A stretch of DNA of 34,259 nucleotides. Source: Prosthecobacter debontii (GTDB taxonomy: Bacteria; Verrucomicrobiota; Verrucomicrobiia; Chthoniobacterales; Chthoniobacteraceae). Shown piece by piece: positions 16,472-25,035 of the stretch. The notes under the pieces are model-generated. The model was not told the origin of the DNA. It did no database searches and saw only the letters and a program-made list of their open reading frames with translations. The first letter of the stretch is position 1. Each line of letters opens with the position of its first letter. The stretch covers positions 1 through 34,259 of the forward strand of contig CAMAUI010000045.1 of assembly GCA_945861385.1 (NCBI GenBank), given 5' to 3'. The position numbers were made by a program, and so were the translations under genes.

Positions 16472-18010
16472 CTATTGCGCGACCTTGCGGTGGAGTTCCA
16501 GCCGGCATTTGAAGCCACCGAGATCCACGAGCCGCCGGGACGCCAGCTTGAGGGAAGGCTGGCCACTTTCCATGTGGAAGGGGTTGGTGAGGACGAGCCG
16601 CCCGCCGGGCGCGAGGAGCTTTGAAGCGACGGCAAAGAGATCATCGAAAAGCCCGCGGAGGTTGCGGATGGGGATGCGGCGCCCGAGTGGTGGATTGGTG
16701 ATGATGAGGGTGAGGCTTCCGGGGGCGAGCTTCTCGTTTTCCGCGAAATCACGGAAGTCACAGCAGAGGAAACGCGCGGGAACCGGACCGGGGCTCGCGG
16801 AGGAAAAGTTCCTCCCGGTGATCGCGATGGCCTCGGCACTGTGGTCGGTGCCAAACACCCGCCGCACGCCGCCGAGCATGACACGCTCGATGAGTTCAAG
16901 GCCCGATCCGCAAAATGGATCCCATACGCTCTCGTTCTCGTGACGACCAGCGAGGCGCGCCATGCAGGCTGCGAGCGGGGGGTGCGAGGCCGCGGGGATG
17001 TCGGCGAGCCGCCACGCATGCCGCGGATCAGGCGAGAGCCGGGGGCGCAATTCCACCGAGTCCCCCCGCGCAGTGGGATGAACGTCAATCGCCCACGGCG
17101 CTTCCCGGGCATCATTGAGAATTTGCGGACACAGCGCGTAAGCACGATTCGCCACTTCGCGAACCGCTGCGCGCTGGTGGCCTTTCGCGACGAATTCGAG
17201 CCGGTAGCGGATCGCACCGGAGGTGAGCGCGGTGAAAAGGCGCTGCGACAGCGGCGACGCGATGACCGGGGCCAGCGCCCCGATGTACGCGGCCTCGCTG
17301 CCGGAATTCACGAGCCCGAGGACAAAACCGACGGTGCCGAAGCAGCGGAGCGCGAAAATATCGGCGAGGGTGAAAGGCGTCGGCGCCGTGATCGCGACCA
17401 GTCCCGGCTGCGCATCCACGACGCGAAATTTTCCGTGCTCCTCCACCTCCTCGCGCACGATGCCCTCCAAGCCCACGCGTCCGCGCAGATGGATGCGCAG
17501 CCCGGCGAAACCGGCAAGCGTGCTGTCCATGCGGATGACGCTGGGATTCTGCCTGCGGGCGACGCTGGCGCGAACCTTCTGCTCCGTCTGCCGGGGCAAT
17601 GCGCTGGTCGCAGCGAGCATCTCGAGCGTGGCTTCGCCGCCGATCTTGTCGAGCGTCCGGCCGAGGAACTTCGCCTCCCGCCCGCTTGTGCCCTTGCGCA
17701 TGAGCGCGAGAAGCTCCGCTTCCTCACTTGCGCCAGCGCCGATTTTCGGGAGCGCGGCCATCGCGTAGCGGCGGATCTTCTCCCCGGGATCCTGCAGCAG
17801 CTTGCGCAACCATTGCCGCACTTCGTCGCGCTGCTCCGCGGGGCCGGATTCGGAAAAGACCACGCCGACTGCGCGGATGACGGCCACTCTTTCGGATCGC
17901 TCCCCCGCCGTGGCCCGGTCGAACCGCGCCACCTCCTGCGTCCAGAGCAGTTCCCACGGCATTGCGCGCAACTGCCTGTAGAGTTCCTTGCCGGTGCTGC
18001 CGCTTTTCAT
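16472..18010 (-). CDS. THUMP-domain RNA methyltransferase with HEAT-like N-terminus
   Basis: 512 residues. About 1-140 are paired helices (AVIRAVGVVFSESGPAEQRD, IRRYAMAALPKIGAG, EAKFLGRTLDKIGGEATLEM) resembling HEAT repeats. Residues 165-320 fit a THUMP-type RNA-binding section (LRIHLRGRVGLEGIVREEVE, YRLEFVAKGHQRAAVREVAN). Residues 325-505 are a Rossmann methyltransferase of the RlmL/TrmN (UPF0020) type, with SAM motif DPFCGSG (364-370), TDHS (388-391) and the exocyclic-amine motif TNPPLG (438-443). It should methylate a guanine N2 in rRNA or tRNA; the target cannot be told. The HEAT-like part is unusual in this family. The gene is divergent from the ROK kinase and followed by a small basic protein. 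Confidence 0.85.
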   Translation of the reverse strand: MKSGSTGKELYRQLRAMPWELLWTQEVARFDRATAGERSERVAVIRAVGVVFSESGPAEQRDEVRQWLRKLLQDPGEKIRRYAMAALPKIGAGASEEAELLALMRKGTSGREAKFLGRTLDKIGGEATLEMLAATSALPRQTEQKVRASVARRQNPSVIRMDSTLAGFAGLRIHLRGRVGLEGIVREEVEEHGKFRVVDAQPGLVAITAPTPFTLADIFALRCFGTVGFVLGLVNSGSEAAYIGALAPVIASPLSQRLFTALTSGAIRYRLEFVAKGHQRAAVREVANRAYALCPQILNDAREAPWAIDVHPTARGDSVELRPRLSPDPRHAWRLADIPAASHPPLAACMARLAGRHENESVWDPFCGSGLELIERVMLGGVRRVFGTDHSAEAIAITGRNFSSASPGPVPARFLCCDFRDFAENEKLAPGSLTLIITNPPLGRRIPIRNLRGLFDDLFAVASKLLAPGGRLVLTNPFHMESGQPSLKLASRRLVDLGGFKCRLELHRKVAQ

Positions 18011-18129
18011 GCGGGAATAGGGTCAGGAGTTTTCGCTGGCGCAAAGCGTGAAAGTAAATGCCCTGCGGCGATGCTGCCGCATGGGATGCCCGGTTGCATC
18101 GCACCCGCGCCCGCCCATAAGCTGCGCCG
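18011..18129. promoter_or_regulatory. Divergent promoter region of the THUMP methyltransferase and ROK kinase genes
   Basis: 119 bases between two divergent starts. No supported ORF was seen and no unambiguous promoter boxes. It presumably holds both promoters. Confidence 0.4.
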
Positions 18130-19026
18130 ATGAGCCTCGCCATCGGCATTGACATCGGCGGCACGCAGATCAAGGCGGCGGCATTTTCGCGCGCCGGCGT
18201 GCTGCTGCACCGCTGCACGGCGGAAACTGGCGATGCACCGGGGATTTCGCCGCCGCAATTTGCGATGAATGCGCGCAGGCTGCTGGATGAGCTGGAGTCG
18301 CAGTCTGACGGACGCGCAAACGCGGTGGGACTTTCCGCGCCGGGTCTCGCGCGTGCCGATGGCCGCGCGATCGGCTGGATGCCGGGACGCATGCACGGAC
18401 TGGAAGGCTTCGACTGGTCGGCATGGCTCGGGCGCGAGGCGCCGGTGCTGAACGACGCACACGCTGCGCTGCTCGGCGAAGTGTGGCAGGGCGCCGCGCG
18501 CGGGCTGCGCCACGCGATCCTGCTCACGATCGGCACCGGCGTCGGCGGCGCGGTCTGGGCGGATGGACGCCTGCTCCGCGGTGCGATCGGGCGCGCGGGA
18601 CACTTCGGCCATTTGTGCCTTGATCCATTTGCGCCGCCGACGATCACAGGTACGCCGGGCGGGCTCGAGGATTGGATAGGCAATCACAACATCACGCAAC
18701 GGACCGGTGGACGGTTCCCGACCACGCACCAACTCGTGGCCGCCTACGAGGCCGGCGACGCGCTGGCCGCGGAAGTCTGGCTGAAAAGCATCCGTGCCCT
18801 CGGCTGCGCGATCACCTCGCTCGTGAACGTGCTGGATCCCGAGGCTGTCGTCATCGGCGGCGGAATCGCCTGCGCGGGGCGTTCACTTTTCGATCCCCTC
18901 GCCCGCGTGCTGGATGAAATGGAATGGCGCCCCGGCGGCCACCGGATCCGCGTGCTCCCCGCGGAACTCGGAGAATGGGCTGGCACTTATGGGGCAGCAT
19001 GGCACGCAATCGGGCTTTCGACATGA
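18130..19026 (+). CDS. ROK-family sugar kinase, variant without the zinc motif
   Basis: 298 residues. The ATP-binding loop GIDIGGTQIKAA (6-17), catalytic Asp109 in LNDAHAALLGE, the second phosphate loop LTIGTGVGGAV (132-142) and adenosine motif AVVIGGGIACAG identify a ROK kinase, which phosphorylates glucose or an amino sugar. The usual GEIGH/GELGH is GHFGH here (157-161), and the following zinc-binding CxCGxxGC is missing, replaced by CLDPFAPPTITGTPGGLED. There is no N-terminal helix-turn-helix, so it is an enzyme rather than a repressor. Its TGA overlaps the ATG of a small membrane-protein gene, and a SIS-domain gene follows, so an amino-sugar or glucose task is likely. Confidence 0.87.
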   Translation: MSLAIGIDIGGTQIKAAAFSRAGVLLHRCTAETGDAPGISPPQFAMNARRLLDELESQSDGRANAVGLSAPGLARADGRAIGWMPGRMHGLEGFDWSAWLGREAPVLNDAHAALLGEVWQGAARGLRHAILLTIGTGVGGAVWADGRLLRGAIGRAGHFGHLCLDPFAPPTITGTPGGLEDWIGNHNITQRTGGRFPTTHQLVAAYEAGDALAAEVWLKSIRALGCAITSLVNVLDPEAVVIGGGIACAGRSLFDPLARVLDEMEWRPGGHRIRVLPAELGEWAGTYGAAWHAIGLST

Positions 19027-19559
19027 TCCCACGCATACTCGCCGCGCTCATCATCTCCATCACCACGGCCATCGCGCAAAGCGGCGGCGCGCTGGAAATT
19101 CCGGCGCCACCGCCGGAACAAGGAACGATCAGCCTTCTGCTGCTCACCCTCGTGCTCTCGTTCGTGTGCCTGCCGCTGAGCCTGCTCGCATTCGTCATCG
19201 TTTTGCTCGTGCTGGTGAAAGTGCTCGGCCTTTTCAAAATCACCCCGGCCCGCATGGTCGCGGCACTCGTTCAATCGGGCGGCGTCGGGATGTTGAAAAT
19301 GCTGCTGTGGCCGCTCGGGCTGCTCATCACCGTGCCCGGCGCGCTGCTTGCCGCGGGCTGGGCCGCGAGGATGCTGGATCGCCGCCTCGACCTCGGCGAC
19401 CGCATGGTTTTCGGATGCGCGGCAGGCGTGCTGGTCGCCGTCGCGCTCCTCGCGATCGTGAAACGCCTCGCCAGGGCCGTGAAGCAGCGGATGCTCGGGG
19501 GAAAGATGCCCGGCGGCATGAAGCAGGCAAAGCCCGCAGGCCGGGCGAAACGCCGCTGA
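19023..19559 (+). CDS. Small membrane protein of unknown function
   Basis: 178 residues. The ATG overlaps the TGA of the ROK kinase (ATGA), which sets the start and suggests translational coupling. A signal peptide or first helix (MIPRILAALIISITTAIAQ) is followed by a short Pro-rich extracytoplasmic piece, then hydrophobic helices near 42-70 (LLLLTLVLSFVCLPLSLLAF plus VIVLLVLVKVLGLF), 90-113 (MLKMLLWPLGLLITVPGALL) and 127-147 (VFGCAAGVLVAVALLAIV). The C-terminus is strongly basic (KQAKPAGRAKRR) and probably cytosolic. I recognise no family. Overlap with the kinase gene hints at a link to it, but a chance neighbour is possible. Confidence 0.7.
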   Translation: MIPRILAALIISITTAIAQSGGALEIPAPPPEQGTISLLLLTLVLSFVCLPLSLLAFVIVLLVLVKVLGLFKITPARMVAALVQSGGVGMLKMLLWPLGLLITVPGALLAAGWAARMLDRRLDLGDRMVFGCAAGVLVAVALLAIVKRLARAVKQRMLGGKMPGGMKQAKPAGRAKRR

Positions 19560-19603
19560 CGTTTGGGATTCCCCCGCGCGCCGCATCCCGCAATGCTCGC
19601 GGC

Positions 19604-20383
19604 ATGACACCCGCCGCCGATTACCTCGCCCGCACCAGGGCAATCACCGACGCCGTCGAGCGCCAGCTCGCCGCAATCGAACAGGCCGCGGCGTGGTTTG
19701 CGGGGACGATCCTCGCCGGACGCATGGTGCATGTCTTTGGCAGCGGGCACTCGCGCATCCTCGTCGAGGAAATGTGGCCGCGCTACGGCTCGTTCCCCGG
19801 CTTCAATCCCATCGTCGAGCTTTCCCTCACCTTTCACAATCTCGTCGTCGGCGCCAACGGCCAGCGGCAGGCGATGTTCCTCGAAAATGTCCCCGGCCTC
19901 GCCGAGCGCATCCTGCGCAACTTCGACCTCTCGCCGCAGGATTCCGCGCTCGTGATTTCCTCATCCGGCTGCAACGTCGTGCCCATCGAGATCGCCGAAT
20001 GTTTCCAGGAAAGGGGTGTCCGGGTCGTGGCGATCATCTCCCGCGCGCACAGCGAAGCCAGTGAATCGCGGCATCCATCGGGCAAGAGACTCCAGGATTT
20101 CGCCGCGCTCACGCTCGACACCGGCGCGCCTGTCGGCGACGCCATGGTGCGCGTGCCCGGCCTCGAAACCCCGGTCTCACCCGGCTCCACCGTCGGCGGC
20201 TGCCTGCTCGTGAACGCCATCAAAGCCGGGGTCGCCGCGCGCCTCACCGCAGCGGGCCAGCCGCCAAAAGTGCTCACCGCCGCCGCCCTCATCGGCGCAG
20301 AACGCGCAACGGCGCTTTTTGAAGCCGCCTACGACGAACACGGCCGCCGCCTCGCGAAACTCTACGCGAACCTCGGGGAGTAG
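19604..20383 (+). CDS. SIS-domain sugar-phosphate-binding protein (UPF0309-like)
   Basis: 259 residues from ATG 19604. A SIS fold is visible: VHVFGSGHSRILVEEMWPRYG (about 43-63), SALVISSSGCNVVPIEIAEC with the SIS Ser-rich loop, and VRVVAIISRAHSEASESRHPSG. The order resembles the UPF0309 group of predicted sugar isomerases, in which GSGHS and SRHPSGK recur. These are placed near amino-sugar genes in other genomes, which suits its position 44 bases after a ROK kinase/membrane-protein pair. It may isomerise or bind a phosphorylated (amino) sugar. It is not MurQ-like over the full length. It runs head-to-tail into CehA, with only 5 bases between the two stops. Confidence 0.83.
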   Translation: MTPAADYLARTRAITDAVERQLAAIEQAAAWFAGTILAGRMVHVFGSGHSRILVEEMWPRYGSFPGFNPIVELSLTFHNLVVGANGQRQAMFLENVPGLAERILRNFDLSPQDSALVISSSGCNVVPIEIAECFQERGVRVVAIISRAHSEASESRHPSGKRLQDFAALTLDTGAPVGDAMVRVPGLETPVSPGSTVGGCLLVNAIKAGVAARLTAAGQPPKVLTAAALIGAERATALFEAAYDEHGRRLAKLYANLGE

Positions 20384-20388
20384 GACGC

Positions 20389-22638
20389 TCAGTCCGCCTC
20401 CGCCAGCCGCGCGCGATAGACCTGCCTCGCGTGCTCGTATGCCGCAGCAGCCTCGGCCTGCTCCTTGGCGGCGTAGGTGCGCTGTTTTTGCGCCCAGCAT
20501 TTGTCCACAGAGGCAAGGCACCACTCGATGCTCCGCTTGTTTGGGCGGATCGGTTTGCCGGCGACCTCGATAAAGACGGGATTTGTGTGCGCTGCGGGAA
20601 GAATCCGCAGGGCGACCCAACTGCTCCGCTCGATGGGAACCTCAAACTTCAGGTCGCGCTGTCCCCCGTCGGCGGCGATGCGCTGTGTCCCGACAGACTC
20701 GCCATTCACGATGACCTCAACCGCAACTTCGCTGGTGTCGCCGAGGCGTGCGCGCTCGACGGACCAGACGGGCCGCTGCGGCGGTGGCGTGCTTCCCGGA
20801 GGCTGGGGATGCGGCTTCTCCAGCATCGCGACGGCTCTCGTCGTGAGCGTGACTTTTCCGGGCGCGGCGAGGCGCAGTTCGCTGCCGCGTTCGCCGACGC
20901 CGAGGTCGTTCACCTTGAAATCCATCAGATGCGCGCGGCCATCGCTCACATAGCAGCGGCCCGCACGGATGCCCTCGCACCAGTCATCGTAGTTGAGCTT
21001 GCCGTCGAGTTTCACGTAGCTGCGGCCCATGCCGACACGCTCGCCGTAGATGCACGGGAAATCGGTCTCCCCGCTGATCCGTGTACGGAAGCCGGCGTTC
21101 AGTGTGTGATACCAGATGTTGAGTTCCGATGCCGGGGCGGTGTCCACTGTGCTGATGAAATCCACCGCGGGGACGGGCTTGCCGGCTGGGCCTTCGACTT
21201 CGTGCGTGACGTCCATGATGTATTCGTTCGCGCCGATGCCGTCGAAGGGTGGAATGTTGTAATTTGGAAGCTCATCACCCGGCAGACGCAATCCTGAGCC
21301 GCTGTGCGCGGGGCCGGTGATGGCACCCTGCTTCTTGGCCCAGCGCAGTGTCGAGAGCCCGAGCGTGGGCCAGTGCGCGCTGGAATCGCCACCGGGGTAC
21401 ATCTGATCGCGCAGGCGGAGCAGGCAGAGGTGCCCGCTCTTGTGGGAACCGAAGCCGCTGACCTCGATGTCGTACCGCAGCAGGTACGGCCATTGGGAAA
21501 CGGCGTCGTCCTTCCCGGAAAAAAATTGCTTTTGATAATCGAAGCAGGGACCCCACGTGAGATTCACGCCGACCTTCAGATCCTCGCCGCGGCAATGCCG
21601 CGCCATGTCGGGCGCGTGGACGCCCTCGGTTGGATTCGTGTAATGCGCGCAGCCTGCCGCGTGGATGTGGTGGTCGCCGCTCCACCAACCGGTCTTGGAG
21701 GGATCAACCCACCGCTGCACCTTGAACGCCAGTTCCTTCGTGTCCGCCACCACTTTCACCACGCGCCGCTCCGGCACGGACTCCGGGCCGCGCGCGAAAT
21801 CCACCGTGTATTCGCCATCGGGAAGTCGCAGCTTCTCGCCGTCCGCGCGGTACACCTGCGGATGAAATGCGAAATCCGGCGCGAGCCTCCGGGCCTGCGA
21901 GGGATACACCCGCTCCGCCTTGTCGCGCACCGTGAACGCCGCGGTCGTCGGCTCGCCGTTTTCATCCCGCACACGCAGGGTCACCTCGCGCGCCGGGATG
22001 GAGGCGAAAAGCACATCAGCCTCACTGCGGAAGCCGAGATCCTGCGTGCCCTGGCCGACATTGAACGAGAAGCGCCCCTCCCGCTTGCCAGCCTCGCGTG
22101 CGTAGATTTGGATGATGCGATACTCGACCGCGAGCCCGCTCAGCGCGGGTTTCATCGGCTGCTTGTCGTAGATCTGCACATCCATCCAGAGATCCGCATC
22201 CGGCAGCTTTGGTTCGCGCTTGTAATGGAGATCCGAGGGCGTCCCCTTTCCCACGTTGTGCCGCGCACGGGCGTTCGGGCTCACGACGGCGAGCGGCGCG
22301 GTGCTGCCCGCCTCGTTGATGATCTTCAGCAGGTACTGCCGCCAGCCCCCCTCCACCAATTCAGGCTTCGCAGGCCCCTGCGCGACTTTCACACGCGTCT
22401 CGGGATTGATCGTCACCACGAACAACACGCGTGGATCGAGCGCCTGTTGCAGTTTTTCCACGGAGTCGTCCGAAAGAACCGCCTGCTTCTGGGCCGCATC
22501 GAACGGCTCGCCGAGAAGATCCGCCGCCTCGATAAGCCGGCGAGCCTGTGCCGCAAGCGGCTGGAATTCCACGGAGGTGACGACTGGGGCTGGATCTGCA
22601 AGGGCGATGCAGGGGAGAAGTACGAGGAGTAAACGCAT
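20389..22638 (-). CDS. Secreted CehA/McbA-type metallohydrolase
   Basis: 749 residues with a signal peptide (MRLLLVLLPCIALA). Residues 15-310 are beta-rich, probably a domain of Ig/CNA-like nature (VTLRVRDENGEPTTAAFTVRD, LPDGEYTVDFARGP). The catalytic PHP-like part begins at WWSGDHHIHAAG, with His323, His324 and His326. Further probable metal ligands are His403 (KSGHLCL), His445 (GPAHSGSG) and Asp526 (GETDFP). This order is that of the CehA/McbA family, which includes carbaryl hydrolases and other phosphodiester or carbamate-cleaving enzymes. The C-terminal 180 residues contain another beta section (VTLTTRAVAML) and an Ala/Glu-rich helical end. Natural substrate unknown. It has its own start region facing the plus-strand gene at 22819. 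Confidence 0.87.
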   Translation of the reverse strand: MRLLLVLLPCIALADPAPVVTSVEFQPLAAQARRLIEAADLLGEPFDAAQKQAVLSDDSVEKLQQALDPRVLFVVTINPETRVKVAQGPAKPELVEGGWRQYLLKIINEAGSTAPLAVVSPNARARHNVGKGTPSDLHYKREPKLPDADLWMDVQIYDKQPMKPALSGLAVEYRIIQIYAREAGKREGRFSFNVGQGTQDLGFRSEADVLFASIPAREVTLRVRDENGEPTTAAFTVRDKAERVYPSQARRLAPDFAFHPQVYRADGEKLRLPDGEYTVDFARGPESVPERRVVKVVADTKELAFKVQRWVDPSKTGWWSGDHHIHAAGCAHYTNPTEGVHAPDMARHCRGEDLKVGVNLTWGPCFDYQKQFFSGKDDAVSQWPYLLRYDIEVSGFGSHKSGHLCLLRLRDQMYPGGDSSAHWPTLGLSTLRWAKKQGAITGPAHSGSGLRLPGDELPNYNIPPFDGIGANEYIMDVTHEVEGPAGKPVPAVDFISTVDTAPASELNIWYHTLNAGFRTRISGETDFPCIYGERVGMGRSYVKLDGKLNYDDWCEGIRAGRCYVSDGRAHLMDFKVNDLGVGERGSELRLAAPGKVTLTTRAVAMLEKPHPQPPGSTPPPQRPVWSVERARLGDTSEVAVEVIVNGESVGTQRIAADGGQRDLKFEVPIERSSWVALRILPAAHTNPVFIEVAGKPIRPNKRSIEWCLASVDKCWAQKQRTYAAKEQAEAAAAYEHARQVYRARLAEAD

Positions 22639-22818
22639 GCGGGAAGTGTGTTCCGTGGAGGGTTGTTGGCGAGAAATTAAACCGGTTCGAACAGGGCAAG
22701 TGTCCAGCCGGGCAGTCCGCTTGCTTCACGGGATGGCCGGTCAGGGTGATTTCGTGGACAACTGGGTTTGACTCTCCGGCATCCTGACGCAAACTCCGTC
22801 CGTCGCATCGCCACTCCT
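22639..22818. promoter_or_regulatory. Divergent promoter region
   Basis: 180 bases between divergent starts. It has an AT-richer patch (GAAATTAAACCGG near 22671-22683) about 35-45 bases upstream of the metallohydrolase start, which could form part of its promoter. No supported gene is seen. Confidence 0.35.
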
Positions 22819-23457
22819 ATGACCCGCTCTATTTTTTTCCTGCTCGCAGTCGTCGCAACCACTGCGTTCGCGGAGCGCCCGGCGGGTTTCGTCGGGATCA
22901 AGTGGGCCTCCTCACCGGAGGAGGCAAAGCGCACCATGCAGGCGCGGCCAGGCGTAAAGTTCGGGGAGAGCACAGACGACTATCGCTTTGACCTCACGGG
23001 CGGGATGTTTGCGGGGCAGGTCGTGGCGAAATGGGTTCTCGAATTTCCCGACCGGAAGTTCGCGCTGGCCTCAGCGACCTTGAAGACCGAGGGGAACGCG
23101 GAGTCGCTTTACAAGGAGTTCCGCACACAGCTCTCGGCGAAGTATGGCCCATCGGTCAGCTCGAAGAAGCTCTCGACCGCCAAAGGCAACAGCGGCGCAA
23201 GGCCACCGCAGCCGCAACCGGCGCAAAATCAGTACGGGAACATTTCGATCTGGCGCTTTGCACCGAGCCTCAAGGAAAAAACAGCGGTCTCAATCACCCT
23301 CGAACTCGCCGGCCCGGGCGGCAAGGCGACGACCAATCAGAACGACCTGATCCTCACCATCCGCTACGAAAACGAAACCCTCACCGAGGCGGCGGAAAAA
23401 AACAGCGGGACCGGAACCCCTGCGGGAAAGTCGAAGCTCAACAAGGACGACCTGTAA
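22819..23457 (+). CDS. Secreted protein of unknown function
   Basis: 212 residues from ATG 22819, chosen because it starts a good signal peptide (MTRSIFFLLAVVATTAFA); an upstream frame from 22768 adds a non-signal stretch. The mature part has a compact fold with GIKWASSPEEAKRTM, FDLTGGMFAGQVVAKWVLEF and SLYKEFRTQLSAKYGP. This order (a GI-W stretch, a helix, then F-G-Q-V strands) resembles small periplasmic proteins of unknown role found next to house-keeping genes. Residues around 117-140 are Gln/Pro-rich, and the C-terminal 25 residues are a flexible Gly/Lys tail. The stop is 9 bases before radC, so they may share a message. I do not recognise a specific family. Confidence 0.7.
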   Translation: MTRSIFFLLAVVATTAFAERPAGFVGIKWASSPEEAKRTMQARPGVKFGESTDDYRFDLTGGMFAGQVVAKWVLEFPDRKFALASATLKTEGNAESLYKEFRTQLSAKYGPSVSSKKLSTAKGNSGARPPQPQPAQNQYGNISIWRFAPSLKEKTAVSITLELAGPGGKATTNQNDLILTIRYENETLTEAAEKNSGTGTPAGKSKLNKDDL

Positions 23458-23466
23458 CCCGGCGCC

Positions 23467-24162
23467 ATGGGCACCCCCACGATCAGGGAACTCCCGGAAG
23501 ATGAACGCCCCCGCGAAAAGCTCGCCACGCGCGGCGCCGCGGCCCTCACCGACAGCGAGCTGATCGCGATCCTGCTGCGCACCGGGATGGTCGGAAAAAA
23601 CGCGGTGGACCTCGCGAGGGAGCTGATCCAAAAATTCAAGACGCTGAGCGGCCTCGCGCGGGCGGATGCGGCGGAGATCGCAAAGGTGCCGGGGGTCGGC
23701 CCCACCAAGGCGCAACAACTCGTGGCGGCATTCGGCCTCGCATCGCGGCTCGCGCGCGAGCAGATCGGCTCCACGCCGCTCGACTGCCCGGAGTTGATCT
23801 ACGAGCTGCTCGGACCCGAGATGCGCCAGCTCGGCAAGGAGGCGCTGCGCGTAGTGCTGCTGGACACAAAGCTGCGCCTGCTTCGCGTGGAGAATGTCTC
23901 GCTTGGCTCGCTCAATGAATGCCTCGCGCACCCGCGCGATATTTTTCTCCCCGCGGTGACTTTCAACGCGCACGCCTTCATCCTCGTCCACAATCATCCC
24001 AGCGGCGATCCCTCGCCGAGCGACGCGGACCGCCGGCTCACGATGAGGATCGCCGAGGCGGCAAAGCTGCTCCAGATCAATTTTTTCGACCACCTCATCC
24101 TCGGCATGCCAGTCGGGGGACGCTCGCCGTTTTTCAGCTTCCGGCAGGCGGGTGTGCTTTGA
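23467..24162 (+). CDS. radC: RadC-like JAB-domain protein
   Basis: 231 residues. The N-terminal part (about 12-90) has RPREKLATRGAAALTDSELIA, GKNAVDLARELI and KVPGVGPTKAQQLVAAF, a helix-hairpin-helix-like section. The C-terminal JAB/MPN metal-binding part has FILVHNHPSGDPSPSDAD, with the His-x-His and the later Asp as metal ligands, and KLLQINFFDHLILG with the closing His-Asp region. Family members were named for DNA repair, but the original radC phenotype has been attributed elsewhere. The real function is open and may involve recombination or competence. It follows the secreted protein closely and precedes lpxA by 53 bases. All metal ligands look intact. Confidence 0.93.
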   Translation: MGTPTIRELPEDERPREKLATRGAAALTDSELIAILLRTGMVGKNAVDLARELIQKFKTLSGLARADAAEIAKVPGVGPTKAQQLVAAFGLASRLAREQIGSTPLDCPELIYELLGPEMRQLGKEALRVVLLDTKLRLLRVENVSLGSLNECLAHPRDIFLPAVTFNAHAFILVHNHPSGDPSPSDADRRLTMRIAEAAKLLQINFFDHLILGMPVGGRSPFFSFRQAGVL

Positions 24163-24215
24163 CGAGAGCGTTGCCTTTGTCCCTCGCTGCGGAGCAGGAT
24201 AAGCCCGCTGAAAAA

Positions 24216-25034
24216 ATGATTCATCCAACCGCAATCATCCATCCCTCTGCGAAATTGCACGAGAGCGTGAGCGTGGGGCCGTACGCAGTGATCGAGGGCC
24301 CGGCGGAAATCGGCGAGGGCTGCACGGTAGCCTCGCATACGATCATCGGCGGCCATGTGGTGATGGGCAGGGCGAACACGATCGGCCACGGGGCGCTCAT
24401 CGGCGGCGATCCGCAGGATCTTGCGTTCAGGCCCGCGGTGAAAAGCCGCGTGGTGATCGGCGACGGAAACAATATCCGCGAATACGTGACCATCCATCGC
24501 GGCACCCAGGACGGCACGGAGACGCTCGTCGGCAACGGCTGCTTCCTCATGGCCGGGGCGCATCTCGCGCACAATGTGCATCTCGGCAGCCACGTGATTC
24601 TCGCAAACAATGTGCTGCTTGGCGGCCACGTGCATGCGGGCGACCGCGTGTTCATCGGCGGCGGCTCGGCCGTTCACCAGCACATCCGCATCGGGAGCCA
24701 CGCCATTTGCCAGGGGCTGTCCGTCATTAGCAAAGACGTGCCGCCCTTCGTGATGGCCGCCGGACGTAATGGCGTCGTCGGCCTGAACATCATCGGACTC
24801 CGCCGGAACGGCTTCACCGTGGCCCAGCGCGCGGAGATCAAGAGCGCATTCGACCTGCTCTACCGCTCGGGAAAAAATGTATCGCAAGCCCTGGCCGCTG
24901 CGGAAGGGCAGACGTGGACCGATGCTGGCCGGCTTTTCTGGGCATTCGTGGCCGCGACGAAAAAGAAAGGCATCTGCGCATGGATCGGCACCGGGCGAAA
25001 CAGGGACGCGAGGGACGAGCACGAGGCGGAATGA
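24216..25034 (+). CDS. lpxA: UDP-N-acetylglucosamine O-acyltransferase (lipid A synthesis)
   Basis: 272 residues from ATG 24216; a longer upstream frame overlaps radC and lacks similarity. It transfers a 3-hydroxyacyl chain from acyl-ACP to UDP-GlcNAc, the first step of lipid A synthesis, in the cytoplasm. Left-handed beta-helix hexapeptide repeats fill residues 1-185. Motifs: GGDPQDLAF (63-71), NNIREYVTIHRGT (85-97), and catalytic His119 in AGAHLAHNVHLG. Then GLSVISKDVPPF, and GLNIIGLRRNGF begins the helical C-terminal part. This is LpxA, not LpxD, by GGDPQDL and by the C-terminal helices. Presence of lpxA fits a lipid A-making outer membrane. The stop lies one base from the stop of the convergent cyclase-like gene. 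Confidence 0.96.
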   Translation: MIHPTAIIHPSAKLHESVSVGPYAVIEGPAEIGEGCTVASHTIIGGHVVMGRANTIGHGALIGGDPQDLAFRPAVKSRVVIGDGNNIREYVTIHRGTQDGTETLVGNGCFLMAGAHLAHNVHLGSHVILANNVLLGGHVHAGDRVFIGGGSAVHQHIRIGSHAICQGLSVISKDVPPFVMAAGRNGVVGLNIIGLRRNGFTVAQRAEIKSAFDLLYRSGKNVSQALAAAEGQTWTDAGRLFWAFVAATKKKGICAWIGTGRNRDARDEHEAE

Positions 25035-25035
25035 G

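Noticed and set aside
16186-17217. 343-codon minus-strand frame overlapping the THUMP methyltransferase
   Set aside because: Only the last 89 codons look like protein; the rest is Ser/Pro/Arg-rich shadow of the methyltransferase in another frame.
21304-22632. 442-codon plus-strand frame opposite CehA
   Set aside because: Antisense to a protein with an intact metal site and signal peptide; composition is typical of a shadow.
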